Below, in pieces: positions 35,055-42,732 of a stretch of DNA of 64,000 nt. Both the position numbers and the translations under genes were made by a program. The first letter of the stretch is position 1; the number at the start of each line of letters is the position of its first letter. Origin of the DNA: Bacteroidota bacterium (lineage in GTDB: Bacteria > Bacteroidota > Bacteroidia > B-17B0 > Aurantibacillaceae); assembly GCA_013297775.1 (NCBI GenBank), contig JAAFIL010000019.1, positions 1 through 64,000 on the forward strand, in the 5' to 3' direction. The notes under the pieces were generated by a model that had not been told where the DNA came from, ran no database searches, and saw only the letters and a list, made by a program, of their open reading frames with translations.

Positions 35055-35104
35055 TACCAATATCGGTTCTAAAAGATACAAGTTGAACCGGGATTATGTT
35101 GGTA
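35055..35104. repeat. MITE-like element (family E), 50-bp deleted copy
   Basis: The first 34 bases (TACCAATATCGGTTC, AAAAGATACAAGTTGAACC) are identical to the left half of the 160-bp element at 19917-20076; the end GATTATGTTGGTA joins directly, so about 110 bases of the middle are missing. It lies 79 bases right of the IS630 relic. Confidence 0.75.
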
Positions 35105-35262
35105 TTAGTGTGTGCTAATTTTTTCAATAGGGTTACAACAGGACTGCATGTTGGTAAAAATTAACAGTATGGTGATTACGTCATTTGTACCATAGGTCTA
35201 TTTTCAATTTCATACTGCTTTATTTTTAAGCAATCTCTTCCATTTAAGGTTAAAACGTATCG

Positions 35263-35979
35263 CTAAAAATTAACATAAAAATCCTTTGTTAGCATTTTAT
35301 ACGCTTCGGTAAATTCGTGTCGGCCACCTTCTTCTATTACTAGGGTTTCTTCCGAAAACTCACTAGGTGTAATTTCAAATTGCAAGAGTTGTCGTTTTTC
35401 TTCTTCTTTATCGGCTCGCGTTCTAACGCGCATTAATTTAGAAAGATGAAAGCCTTCGAGTTCGGCCATTGCTCTGAACTGCAAGGCTTCGGTTTTAGGT
35501 AAGATGAGGCAAAACTTTCCTCTTGGGTCAAGCACTGTTTTCACCCCTTTAATTAAATCATCGAACGATAGCGTGCTGGTATGACGGGCATTGGTTCGGT
35601 TTACTTGACTACTGGGTAAAGATCCTACAAAATAAGGCGGATTTGTTACAATTAAATCAAATTTTGCTGAATATGTTTTTATAAAATCTTGAAAAGGGAT
35701 GTTTATTACTTCAACTTGGTCTTTAAAACGACTGGCGTTAATATTATAATGTGCTTCATCTGCACTCGATTTGTCAATGTCTATCGCAACAATTTTCGCT
35801 TTACTTTTTTGAGCTAACATTAAGGCTATTACCCCTGTGCCTGTGCCTATATCCAATATTGTTTTTGCACCATTGGGTTTAATCCAAGCCCCAAGTAACA
35901 CAGCATCTGTTCCTACTTTCATTGCCGAACACTCTTGTTTTATAACAAATTGTTTGAAAGCAAAGCTATCACTCGGCAT
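35263..35979 (-). CDS. trmN6: tRNA1(Val) adenine-N6-methyltransferase-like protein (TrmN6/YfiC family)
   Basis: 238 residues. The SAM motif is TILDIGTGTGVIALMLAQKS, and DLIVTNPPYFVGSLPSSQ carries the NPPYF catalytic motif of amino-N6-adenine methyltransferases. The N-terminus FKQFVIKQECSAMKVGTDAVLLGAW matches the TrmN6 start. It should modify adenine 37 of tRNA1(Val) next to the anticodon. A well-formed promoter precedes it (36001-36032). It is downstream of the PorP gene on the same strand but separated by 101 bases with that promoter, so it is separately transcribed. Confidence 0.9.
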   Translation of the reverse strand: MPSDSFAFKQFVIKQECSAMKVGTDAVLLGAWIKPNGAKTILDIGTGTGVIALMLAQKSKAKIVAIDIDKSSADEAHYNINASRFKDQVEVINIPFQDFIKTYSAKFDLIVTNPPYFVGSLPSSQVNRTNARHTSTLSFDDLIKGVKTVLDPRGKFCLILPKTEALQFRAMAELEGFHLSKLMRVRTRADKEEEKRQLLQFEITPSEFSEETLVIEEGGRHEFTEAYKMLTKDFYVNF

Positions 35980-36000
35980 ATAAATGTTTAAACATATAAT

Positions 36001-36032
36001 TAAAGGTAGTTTATCTTTGCGAATAAAGCAAA
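36001..36032 (-). promoter_or_regulatory. Promoter of the trmN6-like gene
   Basis: On the (-) strand TTTG (36029-36032), 20 bases and TACCTTTA (36001-36008), a near match to TAnnTTTG, with the ATG at 35979. Confidence 0.6.
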
Positions 36033-36080
36033 TTCAAAACGTTTTACTTAAAGTTTAAAATCGTAAGAATGAAGGAAGGA

Positions 36081-37145
36081 TTAATAAGAGGCTTTCGTAT
36101 CGGTTCGGTCAACCGAGCGGCCATAACCTGGCGTTACATTGTAGCGAAGCATCACTTCTAATCCACCTCTGAGGTTAGAGGCAGGTGTTAATTGCGAAAT
36201 GTTTAAATCGTAAGCAACGCCTAAGGACCATTTATCGTAACTAAACGCTACGGTAGGAATGATGGCATCTCTAAATCGGTAATACGAACCTACTGCAATG
36301 GTAGTGGCTTTGCGTTCTTTTGTAAACGTGGTAGGGTCTATCAAACTGTATTTAAACAAAAAGCCAACCGTGGCTTCGCTGGATGGACCTTGGCGCATGT
36401 AAACGATACTCGGCACCAAAAACAAGCGAATAGCTTTAACTGCAATTTCGCCGTTGGCATAGGCAACATAGCGTGTGTAAAGCCGCTCGTTACTACTAAA
36501 GAATGAATTACGTGGCAGTTGAAAATGATAGGCGGCAGCCCCAATGTCAAATTTATTACCGTCTTTGCTGTTTAAAAAGCGTTTGCTTTCTGCATAGTTA
36601 AAGTTAATTCCGCCGCCTAAATCCATGGCGGTAATGGCACTTCTTGGGGTGGCTTCGCCGCTAGGGCGGTTGGCATCGTAACTAAATCCATTGAACTGAG
36701 CATCCCACGTTAAATTATCTACATCTATAGTGCGGTAGTTAAGCCCACCTTGCAAGCCGCCCGAAATTTTAAACTGTCGGTTTTTTAAATACGTGATATA
36801 GCTTAAACCTAAATTAGGGCTAAGGTTAGTCATTTTTGCGGTTCCAGCTTGGTCGCGATAGATATTAACGGCAACTGCCCAATAACTTTTTTTAGTTACT
36901 TTTTTATTGCCAATAGCCTGCTCAAAAGTGAGGCCATAAGTATCGTAACTTTTACCTATACTCCCCCATTGCGATCGGAAATTAGCAATAACGCGGGTAT
37001 CGTACATCACACCAATTAAGGCAGGGTTTAGGTTAACAGGGGTTTCGGCATATTGCGAAAAGTGTATATCCTGAGCTTGCAACATCAAATTGCTGAGGCA
37101 AGCAACTACTAGAAGAGTTTTACTGAAATTTCTTAACATACGCAT
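36081..37145 (-). CDS. porP: PorP/SprF family T9SS outer-membrane protein
   Basis: 354 residues; MRMLRNFSKTLLVVACLSNL begins a signal peptide cleaved after QAQ. The mature N-terminus DIHFSQYAETPVNLNPALIG and the repeated strands (LSYITYLKNRQFKISGGLQG, YRFRDAIIPTVAFSYDKWSL) match PorP/SprF, a 14-strand-class outer-membrane barrel that helps attach type B cargo such as gliding adhesins. It starts one base after the stop of the 1185-residue type B cargo gene (37147-40698), forming a cargo-PorP pair. The second such pair in the window is at 50.1-57.0 kb. Confidence 0.9.
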   Translation of the reverse strand: MRMLRNFSKTLLVVACLSNLMLQAQDIHFSQYAETPVNLNPALIGVMYDTRVIANFRSQWGSIGKSYDTYGLTFEQAIGNKKVTKKSYWAVAVNIYRDQAGTAKMTNLSPNLGLSYITYLKNRQFKISGGLQGGLNYRTIDVDNLTWDAQFNGFSYDANRPSGEATPRSAITAMDLGGGINFNYAESKRFLNSKDGNKFDIGAAAYHFQLPRNSFFSSNERLYTRYVAYANGEIAVKAIRLFLVPSIVYMRQGPSSEATVGFLFKYSLIDPTTFTKERKATTIAVGSYYRFRDAIIPTVAFSYDKWSLGVAYDLNISQLTPASNLRGGLEVMLRYNVTPGYGRSVDRTDTKASY

Positions 37146-37146
37146 C

Positions 37147-40100
37147 TTACCTTATCAGTGTAACATTTCCTTTATAACTATACCCTTTACTGTCATATCC
37201 TTTCCCTTCAAGTCGGTAAAAAAATACACCCGTGTTCATCAATTCACCGTTAAACGATCCATCCCATCCTTTTTTGGCATCGCTTGTTTCAAATACCAAT
37301 TGTCCCCAGCGGTTAAACACTTGAAATTTAAGTGTTTCTAAACATCTACCACGGGCATACAATACATCGTTGACCCCATCGTTATTAGGCGAGAAAGCCG
37401 TTGGCACAAACATTTCGCCACAATCGGGTAAAACAATAATATCTAAAGTGTCAGTCGAAATACATTTTCGGCTATTATAACCTGTTAAAATAACTTGCAT
37501 ATTTTGAGTGGCAGTAAAGGTTGGAGAAATACAACTGTTACAACTCACATTGGCACCGGTTGGCGTCCAATTGTACCAAGTTGCGTTCGTTGCCGTTAAG
37601 ACGACTTGCGTTCCGAATTGAACTGTAGTATCTCTTAAATTGGCGGTTACGAGGCGTATTTGCGGGTTAGGCACATCCACTACCGTAATGTACCCTTGGA
37701 ATCCAATGCCTGGCAACTCGCCTGGTAAATTGAAACTATTTCTAGAGGTGAGTGTAACGTTGTACTTACCGGGCAAATTGTAACATACATTGGGCGCTTG
37801 CACGGTAGAGGTGTTAGGTGTACCTCCCGGAAACTGCCAAACAAGGGTTTGTGTTTGCGCCGCATTTGTTGTGTTCGTAAAAGTTACACATTGCCCTGTA
37901 CACAGTGTATCGCGCTGGGTAGCGGTGGTAAAGGACACCGTTGTAACCTTTCGACAATCAATAACGTTAATGGCAATGGTATCAATTCCTAAACAGCCAG
38001 AAATACCATTATAACCAATGGATAAGGTATATATAAGCGGTGTGGCAATGGAAGAGGCCGTAACAATAACGTTGGGCGCATTGATATTCGTTAAAATTAA
38101 CCCATTCCCCGATGTCCAAGTATAAGTATAAATAACACCTGGTGGCAAGCCTGGGTTATTGGGGTTGGCTTGCAAGGTTAAAGTATTATTGATATTGCCA
38201 ACTAAATCGTTCACAAAGCAAATGGTGTTGGTAGGAAGACTGGCATTGTTGATAGAAGTAATTGTACCCGCTGGCACAGGCAATATGGTGGTAGATACTA
38301 AACGCGGAGCGGAAATACAGCCTCGTCCATCAAAGGCAACAGCAGTATAAGTAGTATTAACCGTAGGGCAAGCTACCACGTTTCTACTAAGTGGATCATC
38401 TAACGAAGCCAAGGCATTTGAGGCTTCTGTCCAACTATAAGTGATAACACCTGGGACATTGTTTCCAATACCTGTAATAGACATATTTATGCAACTGCCG
38501 AGGCAAGTGATGGGTTGTATAGGAACAACTGCAATTGTAAACTGCGGAATAACGCTGACCGTAACCACCGCTGTGCCACTACAAGTTGCCGTTGTGCCAA
38601 TAACTTGAACGCTACTAGTTGTGCACGGACGCGCCGTAACAGTTGGGCCAACACATAAACTCAAAAAAGAAGGGCAAGGTGGCGACCATTGGTAATTGGT
38701 GGCACCCGATGCAATGAGGGTTATGGGCTTAGATAAGCACGGGTTATTATTGGTAACCACACACGTGGTAAAACTACTTTGCGAAATTTGAATATTTAGT
38801 GGCGGAAGCGTATCTATCTTAATGGTAGCTGTTGATGAACAAACTCCACCATTAGAACCCACAACCGTGTAAGTGCCTGCAAAGACGGAGATGGTGCCAA
38901 TATTGACCGGTGTAAATGTTCCCGCTAGAGGTGTCCCCGTCCAACTGTAACTGGCTGCACCATTAGCGGTTAAGGTAGCCTGATAGTTTTGACAGACCGC
39001 TGATGTAGTAGCGGCAATAGTAACGGGCGGCGAAATGTTTGTATTGACCGTAATTGTTCCTCGACCCGCGCAACCGTTTAATGTACCGTTAACGGTGTAA
39101 GTAGTACTTATGGTAGGCGTAGCTATTGTTGTGGCACCATTGGCGGGGGTTAAAGCTCCCGCAGGTAACCACGTGTATGTGGTTGCGCCTCCTGCCGAGA
39201 GTGTAACGCTGGCACCTGGACAAACCGTTGGCGAAGAAGCGGCTACAATGAGCGGAAATGGAGGGTTAATACCTACTTGAACAGTTACCGAACCTGAACA
39301 ACTTCCTACAGAGCCAAAAACTGTATAGGTTGTAGCAACAGTTGGAGCCACAATAACCGTGGCTGGCCCAGTGCTAATGGTATTGTTAGGAGGGGCAACC
39401 CATGTATATAAAGAAGCGTTATTAGCAGTTAATTGTACCGTTGCGCCAGCACATACCGATGGTGAGGCGGGGGTAACAAAGATGGACAGATTGGGATTAA
39501 TGTTGGCAGATGCTAATGCAAAAGCGGTACACCCCGAAATAGCACCTAAGACCGTGTAAGTGGTGTTGCTTGTAGGACTAACTGTAGCCAAGCTAGACGT
39601 TGAAATAGTAGCTGGGAAAGGTGTAAATGGAGGTGCAAACCACGTGTAAGAAGTGGCTCCAGTTGCTGTATAAGTTACGCTACCACCAAGACAAACGTTA
39701 AATGGACTTACTGGCGTAACATTAATTGCAGGAGCTGGATTGATTGTAATGGTTTGCGTAAAAATAGCTACGGGAGTTGGAGAACCAGCCGAAGCCGTAA
39801 CAGTAAAAGTACCTGCATTTGGAAATACAATATTAGTATTTTGAACGTTTGCATTTGCAATGAGTGGCCCCAATGGCAATACCGACCATGTGTAATTGGT
39901 GGCCGCAACGGTAGTACTTAAGGCAATGTTAGCCCCCGCACAAGCCGATGCTGGAATGGTAAAGGTTGGCACAGCAGCAACAGAAATCGTTCCAAGTAAT
40001 TGAACATCATCAATGGCCACAGATGGATCTTGACCGAGTGGGTCGCTGTTTTCCCATCTGAACCCGATTTTTACATTTGGGTTATTATCAGCTGAAGCTG

Positions 40101-40698
40101 GCAACGCAATGGTAAACAAGGTCCATAAACCCTGACCGGCGCAAGGACCGTTTGCGGTTATTGGCAAGGGTGAAATAGTAGCCCAAGTAACACCTCCATT
40201 AGCCGAATACACGACTTCCGCAAAATCAGATCCTGCAATGCCTTCGGCCAAGTAATTTAAAGAGAGTGTAATAGTGGTTCGCCCAAGACAATTAATAGTT
40301 GGAGACTCGGCACGCTTATTGGTGTTTGCTAACCCCGGACCCGCTAAGTAAGCAGCCCCTGGATCTACTAAAAAAGGAACAATATTAGACCCTACATGTA
40401 AGCTACGGTTTGTTAAACCTGGCGTATTTAAACAACCGTCGCCACAATTACCGATACCCATGCCCGCCTCGGTTGCACTGATAAACCAATTGTTTGACTG
40501 GGGGTCGTTACCTGGAAGGGCTGCCAATGCGGTAACCGCCCACGCACCATTACTGGCTGTAGGTGCTGCGCCCGCTGCCAAATTGCCTTGCGAACAACCT
40601 GAGCCAAAGGTTTCTGTCCAAAACACTTGACCGTAAGCGCTCGTTAAACACAATAAAATTAGGGATGTCAAAGAATACAGAATTCTTTTCTTATTCAT
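37147..40698 (-). CDS. Giant secreted protein with Ig-like repeats and T9SS type B sorting domain
   Basis: 1183 residues from MNKKRILYSLTSLILL (40698); the signal peptide is cleaved near AYGQ. A jelly-roll-like N-terminal region (about 25-240, with SDFAEVVYSANGGVTWATIS) is followed by about nine repeating segments of roughly 70-80 residues, each with VCxGxxVTLSAxGATTYTW-like cores (for example VCPGASVTLSAGGATTYTWL), then PKD-like and a gliding-motility-type C-terminal domain: FVPTAFSPNNDGVNDV, QVFNRWGQLVFET, GWDGSFNGELMNTGVFFYRL. It should be exported by T9SS and attached at the cell surface, possibly acting in adhesion. PorP/SprF follows one base later. Confidence 0.9.
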   Translation of the reverse strand: MNKKRILYSLTSLILLCLTSAYGQVFWTETFGSGCSQGNLAAGAAPTASNGAWAVTALAALPGNDPQSNNWFISATEAGMGIGNCGDGCLNTPGLTNRSLHVGSNIVPFLVDPGAAYLAGPGLANTNKRAESPTINCLGRTTITLSLNYLAEGIAGSDFAEVVYSANGGVTWATISPLPITANGPCAGQGLWTLFTIALPASADNNPNVKIGFRWENSDPLGQDPSVAIDDVQLLGTISVAAVPTFTIPASACAGANIALSTTVAATNYTWSVLPLGPLIANANVQNTNIVFPNAGTFTVTASAGSPTPVAIFTQTITINPAPAINVTPVSPFNVCLGGSVTYTATGATSYTWFAPPFTPFPATISTSSLATVSPTSNTTYTVLGAISGCTAFALASANINPNLSIFVTPASPSVCAGATVQLTANNASLYTWVAPPNNTISTGPATVIVAPTVATTYTVFGSVGSCSGSVTVQVGINPPFPLIVAASSPTVCPGASVTLSAGGATTYTWLPAGALTPANGATTIATPTISTTYTVNGTLNGCAGRGTITVNTNISPPVTIAATTSAVCQNYQATLTANGAASYSWTGTPLAGTFTPVNIGTISVFAGTYTVVGSNGGVCSSTATIKIDTLPPLNIQISQSSFTTCVVTNNNPCLSKPITLIASGATNYQWSPPCPSFLSLCVGPTVTARPCTTSSVQVIGTTATCSGTAVVTVSVIPQFTIAVVPIQPITCLGSCINMSITGIGNNVPGVITYSWTEASNALASLDDPLSRNVVACPTVNTTYTAVAFDGRGCISAPRLVSTTILPVPAGTITSINNASLPTNTICFVNDLVGNINNTLTLQANPNNPGLPPGVIYTYTWTSGNGLILTNINAPNVIVTASSIATPLIYTLSIGYNGISGCLGIDTIAINVIDCRKVTTVSFTTATQRDTLCTGQCVTFTNTTNAAQTQTLVWQFPGGTPNTSTVQAPNVCYNLPGKYNVTLTSRNSFNLPGELPGIGFQGYITVVDVPNPQIRLVTANLRDTTVQFGTQVVLTATNATWYNWTPTGANVSCNSCISPTFTATQNMQVILTGYNSRKCISTDTLDIIVLPDCGEMFVPTAFSPNNDGVNDVLYARGRCLETLKFQVFNRWGQLVFETSDAKKGWDGSFNGELMNTGVFFYRLEGKGYDSKGYSYKGNVTLIR

Positions 40699-40786
40699 AA
40701 TCATTACTTCTATGTTACTAATGTAGGTATTATCTCGTAAATAAAACTACACTAGCCACTATTATATTTGTTAATTAACTAAGTCG

Positions 40787-40816
40787 TAAATATACCAAAT
40801 ATTCACAATAAACAAA
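40787..40816 (-). promoter_or_regulatory. Promoter of the type B cargo gene
   Basis: On the (-) strand a TTTG (40813-40816), 18 bases and TATATTTA (40787-40794), close to TAnnTTTG, give a leader of about 80 bases before the ATG at 40698. Confidence 0.5.
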
Positions 40817-40856
40817 AATTGTTAATAACTTTTGTACCTTTTGTGAATTTTTAGGC

Positions 40857-40886
40857 TTGACAATCTCGCTAAAAAGTCAATCTTTG
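40857..40886 (+). promoter_or_regulatory. Promoter of the M23 peptidase gene
   Basis: TTG (40857-40859), 19 bases and AATCTTTG (40879-40886), seven of eight matches to TAnnTTTG. Transcription would start a few bases before the probable TTG/ATA start codon. Confidence 0.55.
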
Positions 40887-40906
40887 CAAAATTCAAAAAA
40901 ATACGG

Positions 40907-41869
40907 TTGCGTCATTTATTACATAGTATTCTATTTGTTTTTGCTATTCAAGCATTAGCGGTAAACCCTATTTATTTTCCGGATGATAAAACTAAGCCTG
41001 GCGATGATAAAAAGGCGAAGGCTAAAAAAGACGACACTACAAAGGTAGCGTTGGTTTGTGAAGAGCATTCAAACGAGGCACCTGATAGTACTTTAGTTTT
41101 ATTTCCGAGTCACGATTTATATAATACATGGGATACTAACACCGTACATCCTTATAATTTTTATGAAAGTTTCAAGCAAGACTCGGTTGTTCTTAGCCTT
41201 ATTCAAGAAGGGGATAGCGGATTTTCGATGCCAGTTAAAGGACTTGTTACGAGTGAGTTTGGCTGGAGGCGTTACCGTCCACATTTTGGTACTGATATTG
41301 ATTTAGAGACGGGCGACCAAGTAGTGGCTGCTTTCGATGGCATGGTGCGTATAGCTAAGATGTGTAATGGCTATGGCAATTGTGTTATACTTCGTCATAA
41401 CAACGGTCTAGAAACGGTTTATGGACATTTAAGCGAAATTTTAGTTGAACCGGGTCAAGCCATTAAAGCGGGATCGCTTATTGGTTTGGGAGGTAATACA
41501 GGGCGCAGTTATGGTAGTCATTTGCACTTTGAAATACGCTATTTAGGTCAAGCTTTAGATGCGCAAGATTTTATTGATTTTGAAACGGGGACACTTAAAA
41601 AAAACGAGTTTGTTTTACATAAAAGTGATGTAGAAAATAAATACGATTTACGCGCCACGCACGCACGTCACAAGCGCGATATTGGTTTAGCAAGAACAGA
41701 TTATAAGAAATACGGTAAGAATGGAAAAAGCCGAACCGTTAAGGTACGCAAAGGCGATACCCTCGCCCGAATTGCTAAACGTAACGGCACTACTGTAAAG
41801 GCTATCTGCCGCAAAAATGGCTTCAAATCCACAAAAAAATTAAAAGCTGGGCAACGCATTCGCGTTTAG
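40907..41869 (+). CDS. M23 peptidase with C-terminal LysM domain
   Basis: About 320 residues; MRHLLHSILFVFAIQALAVN is a signal peptide. There is no ATG: the first plausible start is TTG at 40907, or ATA at 40901, which lies just behind a good promoter, so the 5' leader is very short. A Lys/Asp-rich linker (KTKPGDDKKAKAKKDD) precedes the M23 domain with GWRRYRPHFGTDIDLE (metal-binding His, Asp) and GSHLHFEIRYLG (active-site His), and a LysM ends the protein (RTVKVRKGDTLARIAKR). It should cut peptidoglycan cross-bridges in the periplasm, in cell-wall turnover or division. It is expressed away from the divergent cargo gene. Confidence 0.9.
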   Translation: MRHLLHSILFVFAIQALAVNPIYFPDDKTKPGDDKKAKAKKDDTTKVALVCEEHSNEAPDSTLVLFPSHDLYNTWDTNTVHPYNFYESFKQDSVVLSLIQEGDSGFSMPVKGLVTSEFGWRRYRPHFGTDIDLETGDQVVAAFDGMVRIAKMCNGYGNCVILRHNNGLETVYGHLSEILVEPGQAIKAGSLIGLGGNTGRSYGSHLHFEIRYLGQALDAQDFIDFETGTLKKNEFVLHKSDVENKYDLRATHARHKRDIGLARTDYKKYGKNGKSRTVKVRKGDTLARIAKRNGTTVKAICRKNGFKSTKKLKAGQRIRV

Positions 41870-41910
41870 TTGGTAATCTGCAATTGGTACAAATTTAGCA
41901 AAGGGAGAAC

Positions 41911-42050
41911 ACCTAAAGTGTTGGGATAGGTTTTTGATGGCACGCAAAGGCGTAAAGTTCGCAAAGGAAAAATAAATAAATCGTTGATTTTAAAACTTTA
42001 AGAAAGAGGCATTTTGAGTAGCTCAATTTCATTGGTAATGGCACGCAAAG
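41911..42050 (+). repeat. 140-bp direct repeat, copy 1 (GCAAAG family)
   Basis: AAAGTGTTGGGATAGGTTTT, GATGGCACGCAAAGG, AATAAATAAATCGTTGATTT and TTTGAGTAGCTCAATTTCAT occur here and again at 42243-42382, 332 bases away, with a few changes. Units contain GGCACGCAAAG twice. Confidence 0.88.
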
Positions 42051-42242
42051 GACGCAAAGAAGAATAGAACTCTTTCATAATTCAACAAGGTTTATTTAGT
42101 TTACTCAAGAGCAATACAGTGTACAATTGAAAATGAATTATCTACGCTTAAGACATTTTAGTATTTTGATTAATACACCCAAGTAACAGAATTAGCGACC
42201 GTTCCAGAGATGTGTATAATTAAATTATGAAAGAGATCTAAT

Positions 42243-42382
42243 ACATAAAGTGTTGGGATAGGTTTTTGATGGCACGCAAAGGCATAAAATTCGCAAAGGA
42301 AAAATAAATAAATCGTTGATTTTAAAATTTTAAGAAAGAGGAATTTTGAGTAGCTCAATTTCATTGGTAATGGCACGCAAAG
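42243..42382 (+). repeat. 140-bp direct repeat, copy 2 (GCAAAG family)
   Basis: Same order of blocks as copy 1 at 41911-42050, with substitutions in the GCAAAGGCATAAAATTCGC part and at the ends. Confidence 0.88.
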
Positions 42383-42460
42383 TTCGCAAAGGGAGAAACG
42401 AATGAACTAATTGCTGAACTAAATTTAATTTAAAGCAAACCTTTTTTCTTAGACTCTTTT

Positions 42461-42682
42461 GCGTGAGGGACATAGGCGGTAGCCCAAGGCAGGTGTTGGT
42501 GTGCTTTTGTGCGAGCGAGGGGGCGACCTTAGAAGCCAACGCAGACCGCAACAAAAGCCGCCAAAACCGCATTGGCTAAAGCCAGTGGCCCGACCCCGAC
42601 TTTAAGTTTTAATGGAACTTTTTAATTACCTAATGGCTACTGATTGAGATAACCACCAGAAATTGAAAAGGGGGCTCGCCCA
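42461..42682 (+). repeat. Structured dispersed repeat family B, copy 3
   Basis: Begins GCGTGAGGGACATAGG and ends GGGGGCTCGCCCAAAA, with the inner stem TGCTTTTGTGC / GCAACAAAAGC and the flanking GCGAGGGGGCGACCTTAGA block in place of the more conserved centre. Confidence 0.8.
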
Positions 42683-42732
42683 AAAAATAATAATACCAAA
42701 GTTCTTTAATGCCCCGAAAATTATTTATAACA

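Larger units (their letters stand above)
34634..35262. other. Intergenic region with transposase relic and MITE-like remnant
   Basis: This 629-bp gap contains an IS630-type transposase fragment (34740-34976), a terminator-like hairpin (35009-35039) and a 50-bp family E remnant (35055-35104). Nothing else is recognisable; the rest is AT-rich. Confidence 0.7.
41870..42732. other. Gene-free repeat island 4
   Basis: This 863-bp gap holds two copies of a 140-bp direct repeat (41911-42050, 42243-42382) rich in GCACGCAAAG motifs, and element B (42461-42682). No other gene is visible. Confidence 0.75.

Noticed and set aside
42330-42572. An 80-residue (-) open frame
   Set aside because: It spans the GCAAAG repeat and the start of element B; its residues come from the repeat DNA, not from a protein family.
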